From Bdellovibrionales bacterium (lineage in GTDB: Bacteria; Bdellovibrionota; Bdellovibrionia; Bdellovibrionales; JAGQZY01), in the NCBI GenBank assembly GCA_019750295.1, contig JAIEOS010000028.1, positions 1-64,000 on the forward strand: 64,000 nucleotides of DNA. Reading direction: 5' to 3'. The notes beneath the pieces were generated by a model that made no database searches, was not told the origin of the DNA, and saw only the letters and a list, made by a program, of their open reading frames with translations. The stretch's first letter is position 1. The number at the start of each line of letters is the position of its first letter. The translations under genes were made by a program, and so were the position numbers. Positions 8,899 to 17,736 of this stretch are shown piece by piece.

Positions 8899-9507
8899 AT
8901 GCGACCATTTTCTATTTTCGCGACATACTTTTTTGCAATCACCGTTGGCGCTCAACAGGTGAGCGATCTCTACAAAGAATTCAACCGTCGAGATAGTATT
9001 AAGTTCGATGCAAATCAGGGAAATGTCATGAACTACTTGCGCCTTCTTAAAGTGCCCACCGAGAAAATCACGGCACTGGAACTTATGCCGGGATCGACAA
9101 CGGGATCCTTTATCTTCCAGGATCTTGATGGTTTGATTTGTGTGGGAAGTGTGGAGGCTCAAGGTCTGCGGTGCAAAAATAAACTTGGGTTCGACCCACT
9201 TCAGCTGAATGAAAAAGAGATTAATATCGAAGCGACTGAAAAGTCCGACCTGTACAATGAGTTTGTTCGCCGAGACACTCTAATCCTCGATCATAGTCAA
9301 AAAGTAGCGATTAATTTTATGAACGTCCTTAAATATCCCGTAGAGAAAGTGACGGAGTTGGAAATGATTCCTGGAACAAATGATGGGTCTTTTTTAATCC
9401 GTGATACCGCCGGTATGATTTGCCTCGGAAACTTTGAAAAACAAATGCTTCGCTGCAAAAACGCTCTCGGCATCACCGGTGTCGTCTACCAGGGCGACGC
9501 CGACTAA
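8899..9507 (+). CDS. Secreted protein with two tandem homologous domains
   Basis: 202 residues; signal peptide about 1-18 (V-G-A-Q-Q). The mature protein is an internal duplication. Each half starts S-D-L-Y-x-E-F-x-R-R-D, contains an E-L/M-x-P-G-x-x-x-G-S-F segment, and ends with M/L-I-C-x-G then L-R-C-K-N-x-L-G. Two cysteines per copy could form one disulphide each. I do not recognise the family. It starts 9 bases after the dihaem oxidoreductase gene behind a clear AAGGAG site, so it is the third gene of that operon and probably a periplasmic helper. Confidence 0.75.
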   Translation: MRPFSIFATYFFAITVGAQQVSDLYKEFNRRDSIKFDANQGNVMNYLRLLKVPTEKITALELMPGSTTGSFIFQDLDGLICVGSVEAQGLRCKNKLGFDPLQLNEKEINIEATEKSDLYNEFVRRDTLILDHSQKVAINFMNVLKYPVEKVTELEMIPGTNDGSFLIRDTAGMICLGNFEKQMLRCKNALGITGVVYQGDAD

Positions 9508-9543
9508 TTCTCTTCGCTCACTCTATAAGAAAAGCCATAAAAA

Positions 9544-9594
9544 AAATTCACGGTTTAGAAAATCCTTCAGCTCGCCTCTTCTTGCCGTGAATTT
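9544..9594 (+). terminator. Possible terminator of the imelysin operon
   Basis: AAATTCACGG (9544-9553) and CCGTGAATTT (9585-9594) form a 10-bp stem with a 31-base loop, followed by a T-rich run (GTTTCTTTATTT). The loop is long for an intrinsic terminator, so this is a moderate call. Confidence 0.4.
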
Positions 9595-9677
9595 GTTTCT
9601 TTATTTGGTACAAGTGGGCTGTGACATTGGATGGGGTATCCATTGTCGAATTGGGGACTTCTTACTTTTTGGGGCTT

Positions 9678-10547
9678 ATGAAAAATCAAAATCCTCTTCG
9701 ATTGGCTTTCGTGGCGATCTTTTTCTCTTTATCATTCGCGCGCGCTGCAGACGCACAATTGCGCTGCACCGATATTTTCGCACGAGCCGATGTCCCGGTC
9801 CCGGCCGCGGGCTATAATGTGCGAGTGAATAACGGCGGCAGTGCCATGCTTCCCCCTGCGGTGGCCTCAGCCATTGCCGAATTCCGTGGCGCCATTATAA
9901 ATATGAGAACGGCCAAAACCCAAAAAGAGTTTAATGATCATCAGTACTCCGTTGTTTTAACAGGGAATCATCTCCTCGATATTATCGTGCAAAACTCATT
10001 GCGCTCCCGGCATCCGCAAATAGCACCCACGCAGGCCAACGCCATAAACCAAGTTTCAGTGGTTTTAGCGCGGCAACTCATGACCGCCTTCGAACTTCCT
10101 CCCGAGATCTTATATCAAGTGATCATCCTCCGAGTCGAAGCCCTAGCCGCGGAATTAAATGCTCTCAGTAAAGCGGCTCAAGAAAGACGACCTATCGGCT
10201 TTATTGCACCCCGCGCGGAAAGCTCCGCCACAAATCTCAATCTCGAAACGCTCGTCGCAACGGTCCGCCAGATGTTTGAAGCTAGTACTGCTTCTTCCGC
10301 CGAGAAAAAAACCATAGGCTTTACCAATCAAAGATCCAGATCCGCTGCGGAACAAGAGCCGGCGACGCCTAAAGAACAAATTGGCTTTATACGCTCGCCG
10401 AAGACCAACACGGACACCGAGCCTGTGGAACGCTCCCCAATGGGCTTTGTCCGCTCCTCTCGCGAAAAAGAAGACAGCCTCGAGATGAAATATCAAATCA
10501 TTCTTAACGTGGACAGCGGTCTCTTCGACCGCTTGAGAATGGAATAA
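9678..10547 (+). CDS. Secreted protein with four repeated x-I/M-G-F motifs
   Basis: 289 residues from the ATG at 9678. This start gives a proper signal peptide (M-K-N-Q then a hydrophobic stretch to A-D-A-Q) and a GGGG site, unlike an upstream GTG. A helical middle region (about 40-175) has no family I recognise. The C-terminal third is charged and repeats a short motif four times: P-I-G-F-I, T-I-G-F-T, Q-I-G-F-I-R-S and P-M-G-F-V-R-S, spaced 20-40 residues apart. These look like linear binding motifs in a disordered tail. Its stop codon abuts the end of convergent aroC with no gap. Confidence 0.7.
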   Translation: MKNQNPLRLAFVAIFFSLSFARAADAQLRCTDIFARADVPVPAAGYNVRVNNGGSAMLPPAVASAIAEFRGAIINMRTAKTQKEFNDHQYSVVLTGNHLLDIIVQNSLRSRHPQIAPTQANAINQVSVVLARQLMTAFELPPEILYQVIILRVEALAAELNALSKAAQERRPIGFIAPRAESSATNLNLETLVATVRQMFEASTASSAEKKTIGFTNQRSRSAAEQEPATPKEQIGFIRSPKTNTDTEPVERSPMGFVRSSREKEDSLEMKYQIILNVDSGLFDRLRME

Positions 10548-11606
10548 TTAAACATTGTTGAGTCGCTGCACCAGCGACATGTCGGCCAAAATAGCCCACG
10601 TCATGGCTTCGACGACGGGGACGGCGCGCGGAACGATACAAGGATCGTGACGGCCGGCTTTGGCGACGTCGAGGATGGAGGACGTGGGTTTGAAGCCCAC
10701 TCGAAAGACGATGCGATCCCCGGTGGTAATTCCGCCTTGGATTCCTCCGTAGGGCTCCTTTCGCCCTTGGGCGTGGACACGAGTGCCTTTTTCTTGAGTG
10801 AGAGCGAAGCCTTCGCCGATTTCGAATCCGCACGTGGCCCCAATACTCATCATGGCATTGGCCAGTGCACTTTTCATTTTATAGAACACGGGTTCGCCTA
10901 AACCGGGGCGGCAATTTTCGATCCACACTTCCACCACTCCGCCGTAGCTTTCACCATTGGATTTGGCTTTGAGTAAATAGTCGGCGACGTCGACTTTTTT
11001 TGACGGAAATCTCGCAGAGGACTTATCCACCATCTTGTGGATATCGTTCTGCGAGAGGGCCGCGAGCTTTGTGGATAAGTCGGTCAACTCTGTGGAATCC
11101 AGTTCGTGTTCACCAATTCGGCGAGCAAACGCGGCCACTTTGAGTTCGGGTTGAAGATCTTTGAGCATCATGCGAGCAATACTCCCTGCGATCACTCGCG
11201 ATGCGGTCTCTCGCCCGCTGGATCTTCCACCACCTCTGAGGTCCGTATTTACAAATTTATTTTTCCAACTCTCGTCGGCGTGGCCCTGACGAGGCGTCAT
11301 CTGAGAATAATCTTGAGAGCGCTGATTTGTGTTTTCAATACGGCAAGCGATGGGAGTTCCTAAAGTTTTCCCTTCGAAAACTCCGCTGAGAACTTCGCAG
11401 CGATCGGCCTCATCACGACTGGTCACTAAAACTTCACCACCGGGAGATGTCTGCCCAGGACGCCGGCGATCTAAATCTTTTTGTAAGAGATCGGGAATCC
11501 AATGGACCCCCGCAGGGCATCCCTCAAGCACCAAGCCTATCGCCGGACCGTGGCTTTCACCATAGGTCGTCCACTTAAAAATTTGTCCAAACGAATTACA
11601 TGACAT
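10548..11606 (-). CDS. aroC: Chorismate synthase
   Basis: 352 residues starting M-S-C-N-S-F-G. The N-terminal signature G-E-S-H-G-P-A-I-G near residue 17, R-R-P-G-Q near 49, the G-R-E-T-A-S-R segment near 130 and the late R-H-D-P-C near 325 are all chorismate synthase hallmarks. It converts EPSP to chorismate with reduced FMN. I chose the ATG at 11606 because homologues begin with S-F-G-x-x-F; a longer frame upstream adds a non-homologous tail. It overlaps the end of the trifunctional aro gene by 11 bases and ends the operon. Confidence 0.95.
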   Translation of the reverse strand: MSCNSFGQIFKWTTYGESHGPAIGLVLEGCPAGVHWIPDLLQKDLDRRRPGQTSPGGEVLVTSRDEADRCEVLSGVFEGKTLGTPIACRIENTNQRSQDYSQMTPRQGHADESWKNKFVNTDLRGGGRSSGRETASRVIAGSIARMMLKDLQPELKVAAFARRIGEHELDSTELTDLSTKLAALSQNDIHKMVDKSSARFPSKKVDVADYLLKAKSNGESYGGVVEVWIENCRPGLGEPVFYKMKSALANAMMSIGATCGFEIGEGFALTQEKGTRVHAQGRKEPYGGIQGGITTGDRIVFRVGFKPTSSILDVAKAGRHDPCIVPRAVPVVEAMTWAILADMSLVQRLNNV

Positions 11607-13371
11607 CCATACTCCAAAACTCTTGCTGCTGAGCCGCTTGAGCTTCAAATAAAATGTACCCCGAAATGTACTGGGCGTCTACCTTGTGGGCGTAGGCGAT
11701 TCCCGGAGAGTCCAGCTTATAATTGACGTCGATCACCATCTCCGGAGACCATTCGATGGGAGGAAAGTGGGCCGCTTTTTCCCAGTTCCAACGCCCGACA
11801 CACCAAATGACGGCTTCGGGATTTTCTACAGGGTTCTGATCTAACGGAGCGGCGGCACGGTGAGAATAAAATGTCGCCTGTGGCAGTAAATCTTTAATCA
11901 CCGGGAGCAATCCCCCTCCGCCCCAAACCACCACTTTTTGCGGATCAATATCGGCGCGATCTAATTCTAAAAATAATCTCTGAAGGCCGAAACGATCGGT
12001 GCTCATTCCCCGCCAAACGCCGTCGAGTTTCAGTGTATTCACACTGGCTTCGGTCGGAGAGAATTGGCTGGCCCAGGTTTTTAAAGGACTCGTGACGGCC
12101 GCCCATTTTAAACCCAGTTTTCCTAAAAATTCCCAGCCGCCTTCTCGAAGATCTTTTTCCGTCACATCGATCGCAATCAAGAACGTGCCGAGTTTGGAAA
12201 AATAACTTTGGTGGAAGCTCGGAGACTCACTATGACGTACGGGTGATCCTAGAACGGCCGCAAAGGACGAAACATGGGCTGCCGTTTCGTGCCATTGCAA
12301 AAGAAACGGCTGATCACTGGTCGACCCCTCTCCCTCTCGCCAAAAACTCAAGGGCATTCGATTTTTCATCAACAATCGGTACCAATTCCACTTTCCCGAC
12401 GGGGATCGAGGAAGCAAACTCCGCTGCAGTGGGCTCTTTTGTTGCCATTCGTGGGCCAGCTCGAGGTGATTGAGCTGATCGATCTCCGGCGACCACTTGA
12501 TCTCCTGATCAAAACCAGAAATCAACTTGAGATCATGGAGAAACGATTCGGAAGAAGAATGCAGAGACAGAGTCAAACGACGATCCAAAAGCTCTTGAGG
12601 GGGATCAAAGGAAATTTCGAGGGGCCAATCCACTTGTTCGCACTTGAGTGCCAACGGCAAAGAGGCTTCGATTTTATTCTTATCACGAAAACTAAAGAGC
12701 AGAGAAGGCCGAGGGAAAGTTTCGAGTACTTTTTGAATTTGCTCTAAACTTAAAAGGTCGTCGCGAATTTCTACAAAATCCAAACCCCACTGGGCTCGCT
12801 CGCGAATCCAACGGCCATAACAACTGCAATCCACCTGCCGAGGAAGGAGAGTAAAACCACCCCGAACATTCCGCAGGGTCTCCTGAAAAAAGTCTTTTTC
12901 GCTTTCGGAATAATCGTAGTGACCCTCGCGCAAAATAAGCTCTTCGGTGGCCCAATCTTCGTAAAGTGCGGTGCGGGCCTGCCAACGCTCCAGAGGAGTT
13001 TGCATTTCGTTAGTGTCTGGATTGAGACTGGGTCGATCGCTATAAATGTTTCCAAGAATATCACTATCTCTCTGCACCCATAATTTTTCGCTCTCTTCTG
13101 GAAGTTCGCCTGAAAACCCGGCTCCGAGAACGATGTAGACGTCGTTCTTTTCGTCTTCGAGGGACTTTAAAATATCCGCGAGGGTTTCGATTTCCAATTG
13201 CCGAAAGTAGGGTTCACCCTTGTCTTTAAAAATTTCTTTGATGGATCCGTTTGTTTTTATAATTTCCGCGTCCAAATCAATGCAACGCGTGCGGGGCAAA
13301 TACCGTTGAATGCGATGGAGTAGAGATGTCTTACCGATCCCACGATGACCGATGAGAAAATTGAGCTTCAT
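11596..13371 (-). CDS. aroKDE: Trifunctional shikimate kinase / type I 3-dehydroquinase / shikimate dehydrogenase
   Basis: 591 residues in three parts. Residues 1-165 are shikimate kinase: P-loop G-H-R-G-I-G-K-T-S, D-L-D, and Y-F-R-x-x-E. About 185-360 match type I dehydroquinase: E-I-R-D-D for EWRxD, S-L-H for the catalytic His, and a Lys in I-K-W-S-P for the Schiff base. About 370-591 are shikimate dehydrogenase: G-S-P-V-R-H-S-x-S-P, V-T-S-P-L-K with the catalytic Lys, N-T-L, S-T-D-x-x-G, and a glycine-rich NADP loop. Key residues look intact although the dehydroquinase part is divergent. The start codon overlaps the aroA stop by 4 bases. The K-D-E order equals the second half of fungal AROM. 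Confidence 0.85.
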   Translation of the reverse strand: MKLNFLIGHRGIGKTSLLHRIQRYLPRTRCIDLDAEIIKTNGSIKEIFKDKGEPYFRQLEIETLADILKSLEDEKNDVYIVLGAGFSGELPEESEKLWVQRDSDILGNIYSDRPSLNPDTNEMQTPLERWQARTALYEDWATEELILREGHYDYSESEKDFFQETLRNVRGGFTLLPRQVDCSCYGRWIRERAQWGLDFVEIRDDLLSLEQIQKVLETFPRPSLLFSFRDKNKIEASLPLALKCEQVDWPLEISFDPPQELLDRRLTLSLHSSSESFLHDLKLISGFDQEIKWSPEIDQLNHLELAHEWQQKSPLQRSLLPRSPSGKWNWYRLLMKNRMPLSFWREGEGSTSDQPFLLQWHETAAHVSSFAAVLGSPVRHSESPSFHQSYFSKLGTFLIAIDVTEKDLREGGWEFLGKLGLKWAAVTSPLKTWASQFSPTEASVNTLKLDGVWRGMSTDRFGLQRLFLELDRADIDPQKVVVWGGGGLLPVIKDLLPQATFYSHRAAAPLDQNPVENPEAVIWCVGRWNWEKAAHFPPIEWSPEMVIDVNYKLDSPGIAYAHKVDAQYISGYILFEAQAAQQQEFWSMDVM

Positions 13372-14558
13372 AGATAACCCTCAGTCAAAAGCCAAAATTC
13401 TGGGAAACTTTTGTCCACCACATGCCGATCTCGAATAACAAACTCGGCACCGGCAAAATTTGCAACTTGCGCGGCCATGGCCATGCGATGATCTCCATCA
13501 GGGAAAAACTCACCCCGTCCCGACAAAGCCTCTGCTTTTCCGTGAATATGAACTTCATCACCTTGGACGTCGACAGTGCGTCCGCAACGTTGGAGAAGAT
13601 CGACGGTATTTTTTAATCGATCGGACTCTTTATATTTAAGGTGAGAGAGGCCTTTAAATTTCGACGGGCCTTGAGCCATCGCCGCAAGAACTGCAAGCAC
13701 CGGAAACATATCCGGGGTGGAAGACAAATCCAGGTCAATGGGTTTGAGCGAATCCGTACGAGAGAAAATACAATCTTCGCCTCGCCACTCCACGGGAACT
13801 CCCATCGATCGAAGAATATTTATAAATTCATAATCCGGCTGCACTGACACAATCGGAAATTGGTCAAACACGGCAAGACCCGATAAGGCCGCGATGGAAG
13901 CGATTGCAAAGCAGGAGCTCATATCGGGCTCAACAACGTAATGATCTAATTTCGGGCGTTGGTTCTTCGGAACAAGAAGTTCCTTCACTTCACCACTAGC
14001 GCCGTCGATCAACTGCATTCCGAAGTCCTCGCAAACTCTACGAGTCATTAAAAAGTAGTCGCGGGAAACCATGGTCTCCGAAAGATCTAAGCGTAAGTCG
14101 AAAGGCAGTCCCCAGGCACTTAAGAGGAGGCCGCTCAGGAATTGGCTCGAAGTCTTGCTGTCCACTCTCAAAGGTACATCCGAAGCGGTCCAACCTCGAG
14201 ATTGAACTTCCAGATGGCCCTCATGTCGAGTGACTTGGACCTCTAACGATCGCATCGCATCGATCAATCCGTCGTGGGGGCGTTGAAGAAGTCGCCCGTT
14301 CCCTGTTAAGATATAAAATCCAGGATGACGAGACACTCTCGCCATCAAAAATCGCATCACGGTTCCCGCCTCTTTACACTCTAAACGATTTTCTCCGCGA
14401 GCAAACGCACTCAATGCGGCTTTAAGAGCGATGACGTCCTCGGCTTCGGAATAGCCCACGACTTTGATTTCAGGAGCAAAAGACTGGATGATCAAGGCGC
14501 GATTGTAAATCGATTTTGAGGAACTGAGAGATCCTTTAAAATAAAAATCTTTAGTCAC
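13368..14558 (-). CDS. aroA: 3-phosphoshikimate 1-carboxyvinyltransferase (EPSP synthase)
   Basis: About 396 residues. Motifs: S-S-S-K-S-x-x-N-R-A-L (usual PGSKS), A-G-T-V-M-R-F-L, L-T-G-N-G-R-L-L-Q-R-P, and the C-terminal D-G-D-H-R-M-A-M-A. It joins PEP to shikimate-3-phosphate. I prefer the GTG at 14558, which has AAGGG 7 bases upstream and leaves an 8-base overlap with aroB; another GTG at 14588 has no ribosome site. It overlaps the next gene by 4 bases (ATGA). The lost first P and the missing GN before AGT show a divergent family branch. Confidence 0.92.
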   Translation of the reverse strand: MTKDFYFKGSLSSSKSIYNRALIIQSFAPEIKVVGYSEAEDVIALKAALSAFARGENRLECKEAGTVMRFLMARVSRHPGFYILTGNGRLLQRPHDGLIDAMRSLEVQVTRHEGHLEVQSRGWTASDVPLRVDSKTSSQFLSGLLLSAWGLPFDLRLDLSETMVSRDYFLMTRRVCEDFGMQLIDGASGEVKELLVPKNQRPKLDHYVVEPDMSSCFAIASIAALSGLAVFDQFPIVSVQPDYEFINILRSMGVPVEWRGEDCIFSRTDSLKPIDLDLSSTPDMFPVLAVLAAMAQGPSKFKGLSHLKYKESDRLKNTVDLLQRCGRTVDVQGDEVHIHGKAEALSGRGEFFPDGDHRMAMAAQVANFAGAEFVIRDRHVVDKSFPEFWLLTEGYL

Positions 14559-15603
14559 GAAGCCACCCTTGCCGTCGAGCTTCCTCACACACTTGACTCA
14601 CAGAGAACTTGGCAATGAAGGGCCGCCCCATTCCTTGAACTAAAATAAAGTCGATCGTCTGACCTTGCTCGATTTTTTTATCGGCCAAGAGAAGACCGGT
14701 CAGCTGAGCTTCATTCATTGGTTCAAACGTAGGCTGTCGCTGACCTACTAAAGAATCAACAACTTTTAAAAAACTTTGTTTTTCACTTTCGGAGATATGG
14801 CCCAAAAACTGCGACCATTCGACGGCGAAGAGCAGTCCTTGAAGGACCGCTTCTCCGTGCGCCAATTTAAAATGCGCTTCGATCACATGCCCCAGTGTAT
14901 GGCCCAAATTTAAAATTTTTCTCACGCCGGTTTTTTCGTAAGGGTCTTGCATCACCACTTTATATTTCGCCGCGATGGCTTCAGGGAGAACGGACCATAG
15001 AAGTTCGGTCAGATTACGCGTCGACGACACCTCAAGCTGGCTGTATAACTTCTCTCCGGAGATCCATGCCATCTTTAAAAGTTCGCCGAGAGCCTCACGA
15101 GCGCGAGCCTCAGGTTGGCGCGATAGAATCTCTTCCACCAGAACAACTCTTTGCGCGGGATAAAAAGTTCCCAACTGATTTTTCGTGTTCGAGAAATTCA
15201 GTGCGGTTTTCCCCCCGTGGGCCGAATCTAAAGCGGCTAACCATGTCGTAGGAACACCGACCCATGGAACACCTCGCTTAAGAATCGAGGCCACAAACCC
15301 CACGAAGTCTCCCACCGAGCCTCCTCCCAAAGCGACGAGGCGATGATTTCGGGTGAAGGTAGGGTGTGCCAAAGCTAAAATGTGTTGGAGATGTCCTTCG
15401 AGCGAAGATAACTGTTTGAGGGACTCCCCGGCCGTGACTCCATAAGAATATTTGAATTTTTGAATGGTCGAACCCGCACCGACATTCAATAAAAATTTGT
15501 CGTAGATCAGAATATCTTTATCGACATCAAAAAGCTCTATTGGAAACTTCTGAGAGAAATTTAAGGGCGAATTAAACTGAGGAGAATAATCAGTGGACGT
15601 CAT
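14551..15603 (-). CDS. aroB: 3-dehydroquinate synthase
   Basis: 350 residues. The NAD-binding G-G-G-S-V-G-D near residue 94, P-T-T-W-L-A[13 protein letters not shown] near 117, and metal ligands in [11 protein letters not shown] and H-G-E-A-V are all present. It closes DAHP to dehydroquinate. The N-terminal 45 residues are loosely conserved. The start lies inside the end of ung (14-base overlap) and its end overlaps aroA, so the whole set is one translationally coupled operon. Confidence 0.95.
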   Translation of the reverse strand: MTSTDYSPQFNSPLNFSQKFPIELFDVDKDILIYDKFLLNVGAGSTIQKFKYSYGVTAGESLKQLSSLEGHLQHILALAHPTFTRNHRLVALGGGSVGDFVGFVASILKRGVPWVGVPTTWLAALDSAHGGKTALNFSNTKNQLGTFYPAQRVVLVEEILSRQPEARAREALGELLKMAWISGEKLYSQLEVSSTRNLTELLWSVLPEAIAAKYKVVMQDPYEKTGVRKILNLGHTLGHVIEAHFKLAHGEAVLQGLLFAVEWSQFLGHISESEKQSFLKVVDSLVGQRQPTFEPMNEAQLTGLLLADKKIEQGQTIDFILVQGMGRPFIAKFSVSQVCEEARRQGWLRD

Positions 15604-16303
15604 CGGCGATTTCCCATCGGATGGGAGTCAATTTTTTAGAAGCTAAAAACTGATTCGCTTTACTGAAAGGCTTACTTCCAAAAAAACCGCGCGTGGCTGA
15701 CAAAGGTGAAGGATGTGGCGATTCAATGACAAAATGTTTTTTGCGGTCGATAAATTGGCCTTTAGCTTGGGCGTAGGCTCCCCAAAGAATAAAAACAATG
15801 GGCCGAGGTTGCTCATTGAGAACGGCAATAATTCGATCCGTAAAAGTTTCCCAGCCTCGCCCTTTGTGAGAGGCCGCGAGTCCACTCTCAACCGTCAGCA
15901 CACTATTGAGTAACAAAACTCCCTGCTCGGCCCACGAGATTAAATTTCCGTGTTTAGGCGGAGTGACGTTCACATCCGTTTTTAGTTCCTTAAAAATATT
16001 TTTAAGCGAAGGTGGCTGCGGAACACCTTTAGGCACTGAAAAAGATAAACCGTGAGCTTGCCCGGGGCCATGATAGGGATCTTGACCTAAGATCACTACC
16101 TTGACTTTATCCAGCGGAGTCTTATTTAAGGCCGTAAAGTATTCGGTCCCTTTTGGAAAAATAGGTTTTTTCATTTTGATTTGCTCCGCCAGGAATTTGC
16201 GAAGATCATTCATATAAGGCTTACTAAACTCTTCCTGAAGAGCTTTTTTCCAAGAGGGGTCTAACTTTACTTTGTCATCGGAATGTGCCAAAGACGTGTC
16301 CAT
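15590..16303 (-). CDS. ung: Uracil-DNA glycosylase, family 1
   Basis: 237 residues from the ATG at 16303. Motif [17 protein letters not shown], has the catalytic Asp; L-L-N-S-V-L-T-V and the H-P-S-P-L-S-A loop complete the family 1 signature. It removes uracil from DNA to start base excision repair. It is the first gene of the aro operon, an unusual partner. The methylpurine glycosylase gene starts only 40 bases away on the other strand, so two repair glycosylases share a promoter region. Confidence 0.95.
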   Translation of the reverse strand: MDTSLAHSDDKVKLDPSWKKALQEEFSKPYMNDLRKFLAEQIKMKKPIFPKGTEYFTALNKTPLDKVKVVILGQDPYHGPGQAHGLSFSVPKGVPQPPSLKNIFKELKTDVNVTPPKHGNLISWAEQGVLLLNSVLTVESGLAASHKGRGWETFTDRIIAVLNEQPRPIVFILWGAYAQAKGQFIDRKKHFVIESPHPSPLSATRGFFGSKPFSKANQFLASKKLTPIRWEIADDVH

Positions 16304-16343
16304 GTCCCATCTTTTAAAGCCTAATATTGGTAGGGTCAATGAC

Positions 16344-16925
16344 ATGTTAAAACCTTCGTTTTTTCAGAGAGATACGATCACTGTAGCGCGCGAACTTTTA
16401 GGCAAGATTCTCGTGCGCAAGATCGACGGACAACTCCTGACGGGCATGATCGTCGAGACAGAAGCATATTTGGGTTTTGAAGATCCCTCCTGCCATTCTT
16501 TCCATGGGAAAATCACGGAACGGACCCAGGCGTTTTACCGCCCCGGCGGCTACATCTATGTTTATAAAATTTACGGCATTCACCACTGTCTGAACTTTAT
16601 CACTGCCGATGAGAAAACACCCGAAGCGGTGTTGATTCGAGCTTTGCAACCCCTGAGCGGGATTGAGACCATGAAGTTGTTTCGAAACGCCAAAAATGAA
16701 ATCGATCTCTGCAACGGTCCCGGAAAATTGGCGCAGGCCTTTCACATCGATAAAAAAGACAACAACCAGCTCATAGGCTCTGGGCTTGGCGTTCAGGACA
16801 GGCCAAATGTCTCACAACGGGACATCGTCGACCGTCCTCGAGTCGGGCTAAACCCCTATTGCGACAGCAGCCACTGGCCAATTCGTTATTATCTCAAAGG
16901 TAATGCTTATATTTCTCGACCTTGA
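16344..16925 (+). CDS. 3-methyladenine DNA glycosylase (AAG/MPG family)
   Basis: 193 residues from the ATG at 16344. The family signature is clear: A-R-x-L-L-G-K-x-L near the N-terminus, V-E-T-E-A-Y with the catalytic Glu, H-S-x-H-G-K-x-x-R-T-Q, R-P-G-G-Y-I-Y-V-Y-x-I-Y-G-x-H-x-C-L-N, and L-I-R-A-x-x-P and N-G-P-G-K-L near the end. It excises alkylated purines in base excision repair. Starting at 16272 would only add a tail overlapping ung. Divergent from ung. Confidence 0.93.
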   Translation: MLKPSFFQRDTITVARELLGKILVRKIDGQLLTGMIVETEAYLGFEDPSCHSFHGKITERTQAFYRPGGYIYVYKIYGIHHCLNFITADEKTPEAVLIRALQPLSGIETMKLFRNAKNEIDLCNGPGKLAQAFHIDKKDNNQLIGSGLGVQDRPNVSQRDIVDRPRVGLNPYCDSSHWPIRYYLKGNAYISRP

Positions 16926-17006
16926 CTTCGTGTTTTTTCGGCCCAGATTTATGTTAGAATCAATACTGTGGCGTGTCGCAAGCCGCCTCATAACCGAAGG
17001 AGGCTT

Positions 17007-17345
17007 ATGTTTGCTGTAAACTTAGATAAGCTCAACGTGAGCGAAGCTGAATTAAAAGCCTATATTTATCAACAACTTCACGACATCGAATCGCACTTGG
17101 GCGAAATCCCTATCGGAATAAAGATGACGTCCTCGGGGACGGATTACGTGGTTAAGATGTCGGCCTCTCACGAGATGGGTGATATTGAGGCACAAGGAAT
17201 CGGTGAAGATATCTTCGGAGCCCTCTCAAAAGCCAAAGAGGCTCTCGTTCAATGTATCGCCGAGATGAACGATACGATGGAACCTGACGTGCGTGACGAT
17301 AAGATCAATACGATTTTAACTCAGAAAAAAGAGCCACTTCACTAA
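17007..17345 (+). CDS. Small HPF/RaiA-like protein (tentative)
   Basis: 112 residues from the ATG at 17007, chosen for its perfect AAGGAGG site 5 bases upstream. The pattern (helix with Q-L-H-D-I-E-S-H-L-G, then beta strands with I-K-M-T and Y-V-V-K-M-S-A, then D-I-E-A-Q-G-x-G-E-D-I-F-G-A-L-S-K-A-K-E-A-L) resembles the N-terminal beta-alpha-beta-beta-beta-alpha fold of hibernation promoting factor, where EAEGEDMYAAIDxAxDKL is typical. The resemblance is by eye and weak. No C-terminal dimerisation domain. A 44-base gap separates it from the DUF1820 gene. Confidence 0.55.
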   Translation: MFAVNLDKLNVSEAELKAYIYQQLHDIESHLGEIPIGIKMTSSGTDYVVKMSASHEMGDIEAQGIGEDIFGALSKAKEALVQCIAEMNDTMEPDVRDDKINTILTQKKEPLH

Positions 17346-17388
17346 TCCTAGATTGACGATGGCTGTCTCTGTCTTTTAAAAAGTCAGC

Positions 17389-17736
17389 ATGGCGAGTAAA
17401 TCTTCTACAGCGGTTTGTTACGTAGTGACTTACCGCGATCATAAAGACAATTCGATTCACGAACTTAAAGTTCGCAACATCGAAGACTCTTCATTGGGTC
17501 TTAGTTTTATTGCTTTATCAGGTTTTATTTTCGAAACCGAGGGCATCATTGTTCGTCCCGAAGAAGAAACGAAACGTCAGCACTTTGAAAAAATTAAAAC
17601 TCTGCATCTCTCGATTTACTCGGTGATCTCCATTGCCGAGGTCGGAGCTGATACACCTAAACTTGCTTTTAAAAAGGATAAATCAAATCTTTTTGTTTTG
17701 CCGACGGATCCCCACAACAATAAGCATCCGGAATGA
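17389..17736 (+). CDS. DUF1820 family protein
   Basis: 115 residues. The family core is recognisable: V-T-Y-R-D-H then K-V-R-N-I-x-x-S-S-L-G near the N-terminus, a G-F-I-F-E-x-E-G-I-I-V-R-P-E-E-E segment, and the end L-H-L-S-I-Y-S-V-I-S-I-A-E-V. No biochemical function is known to me. The ribosome site is poor. It overlaps the glycosyltransferase gene by 4 bases, so the two are co-translated. Confidence 0.75.
   Translation: MASKSSTAVCYVVTYRDHKDNSIHELKVRNIEDSSLGLSFIALSGFIFETEGIIVRPEEETKRQHFEKIKTLHLSIYSVISIAEVGADTPKLAFKKDKSNLFVLPTDPHNNKHPE

Noticed and set aside
9434-9817. A 127-residue frame overlapping two genes
   Set aside because: It bridges the end of the duplicated-domain gene and the start of the I-G-F gene in another frame, and has no ribosome site or homology.
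12274-12747. A 157-residue plus-strand frame inside the trifunctional aro gene
   Set aside because: Antisense to a well-supported gene; composition follows the codon shadow of the real frame.
16924-16960. Promoter TTGACT before the HPF-like gene
   Set aside because: The nearest -10-like hexamers are 22 and 27 bases away, too far for a housekeeping promoter.
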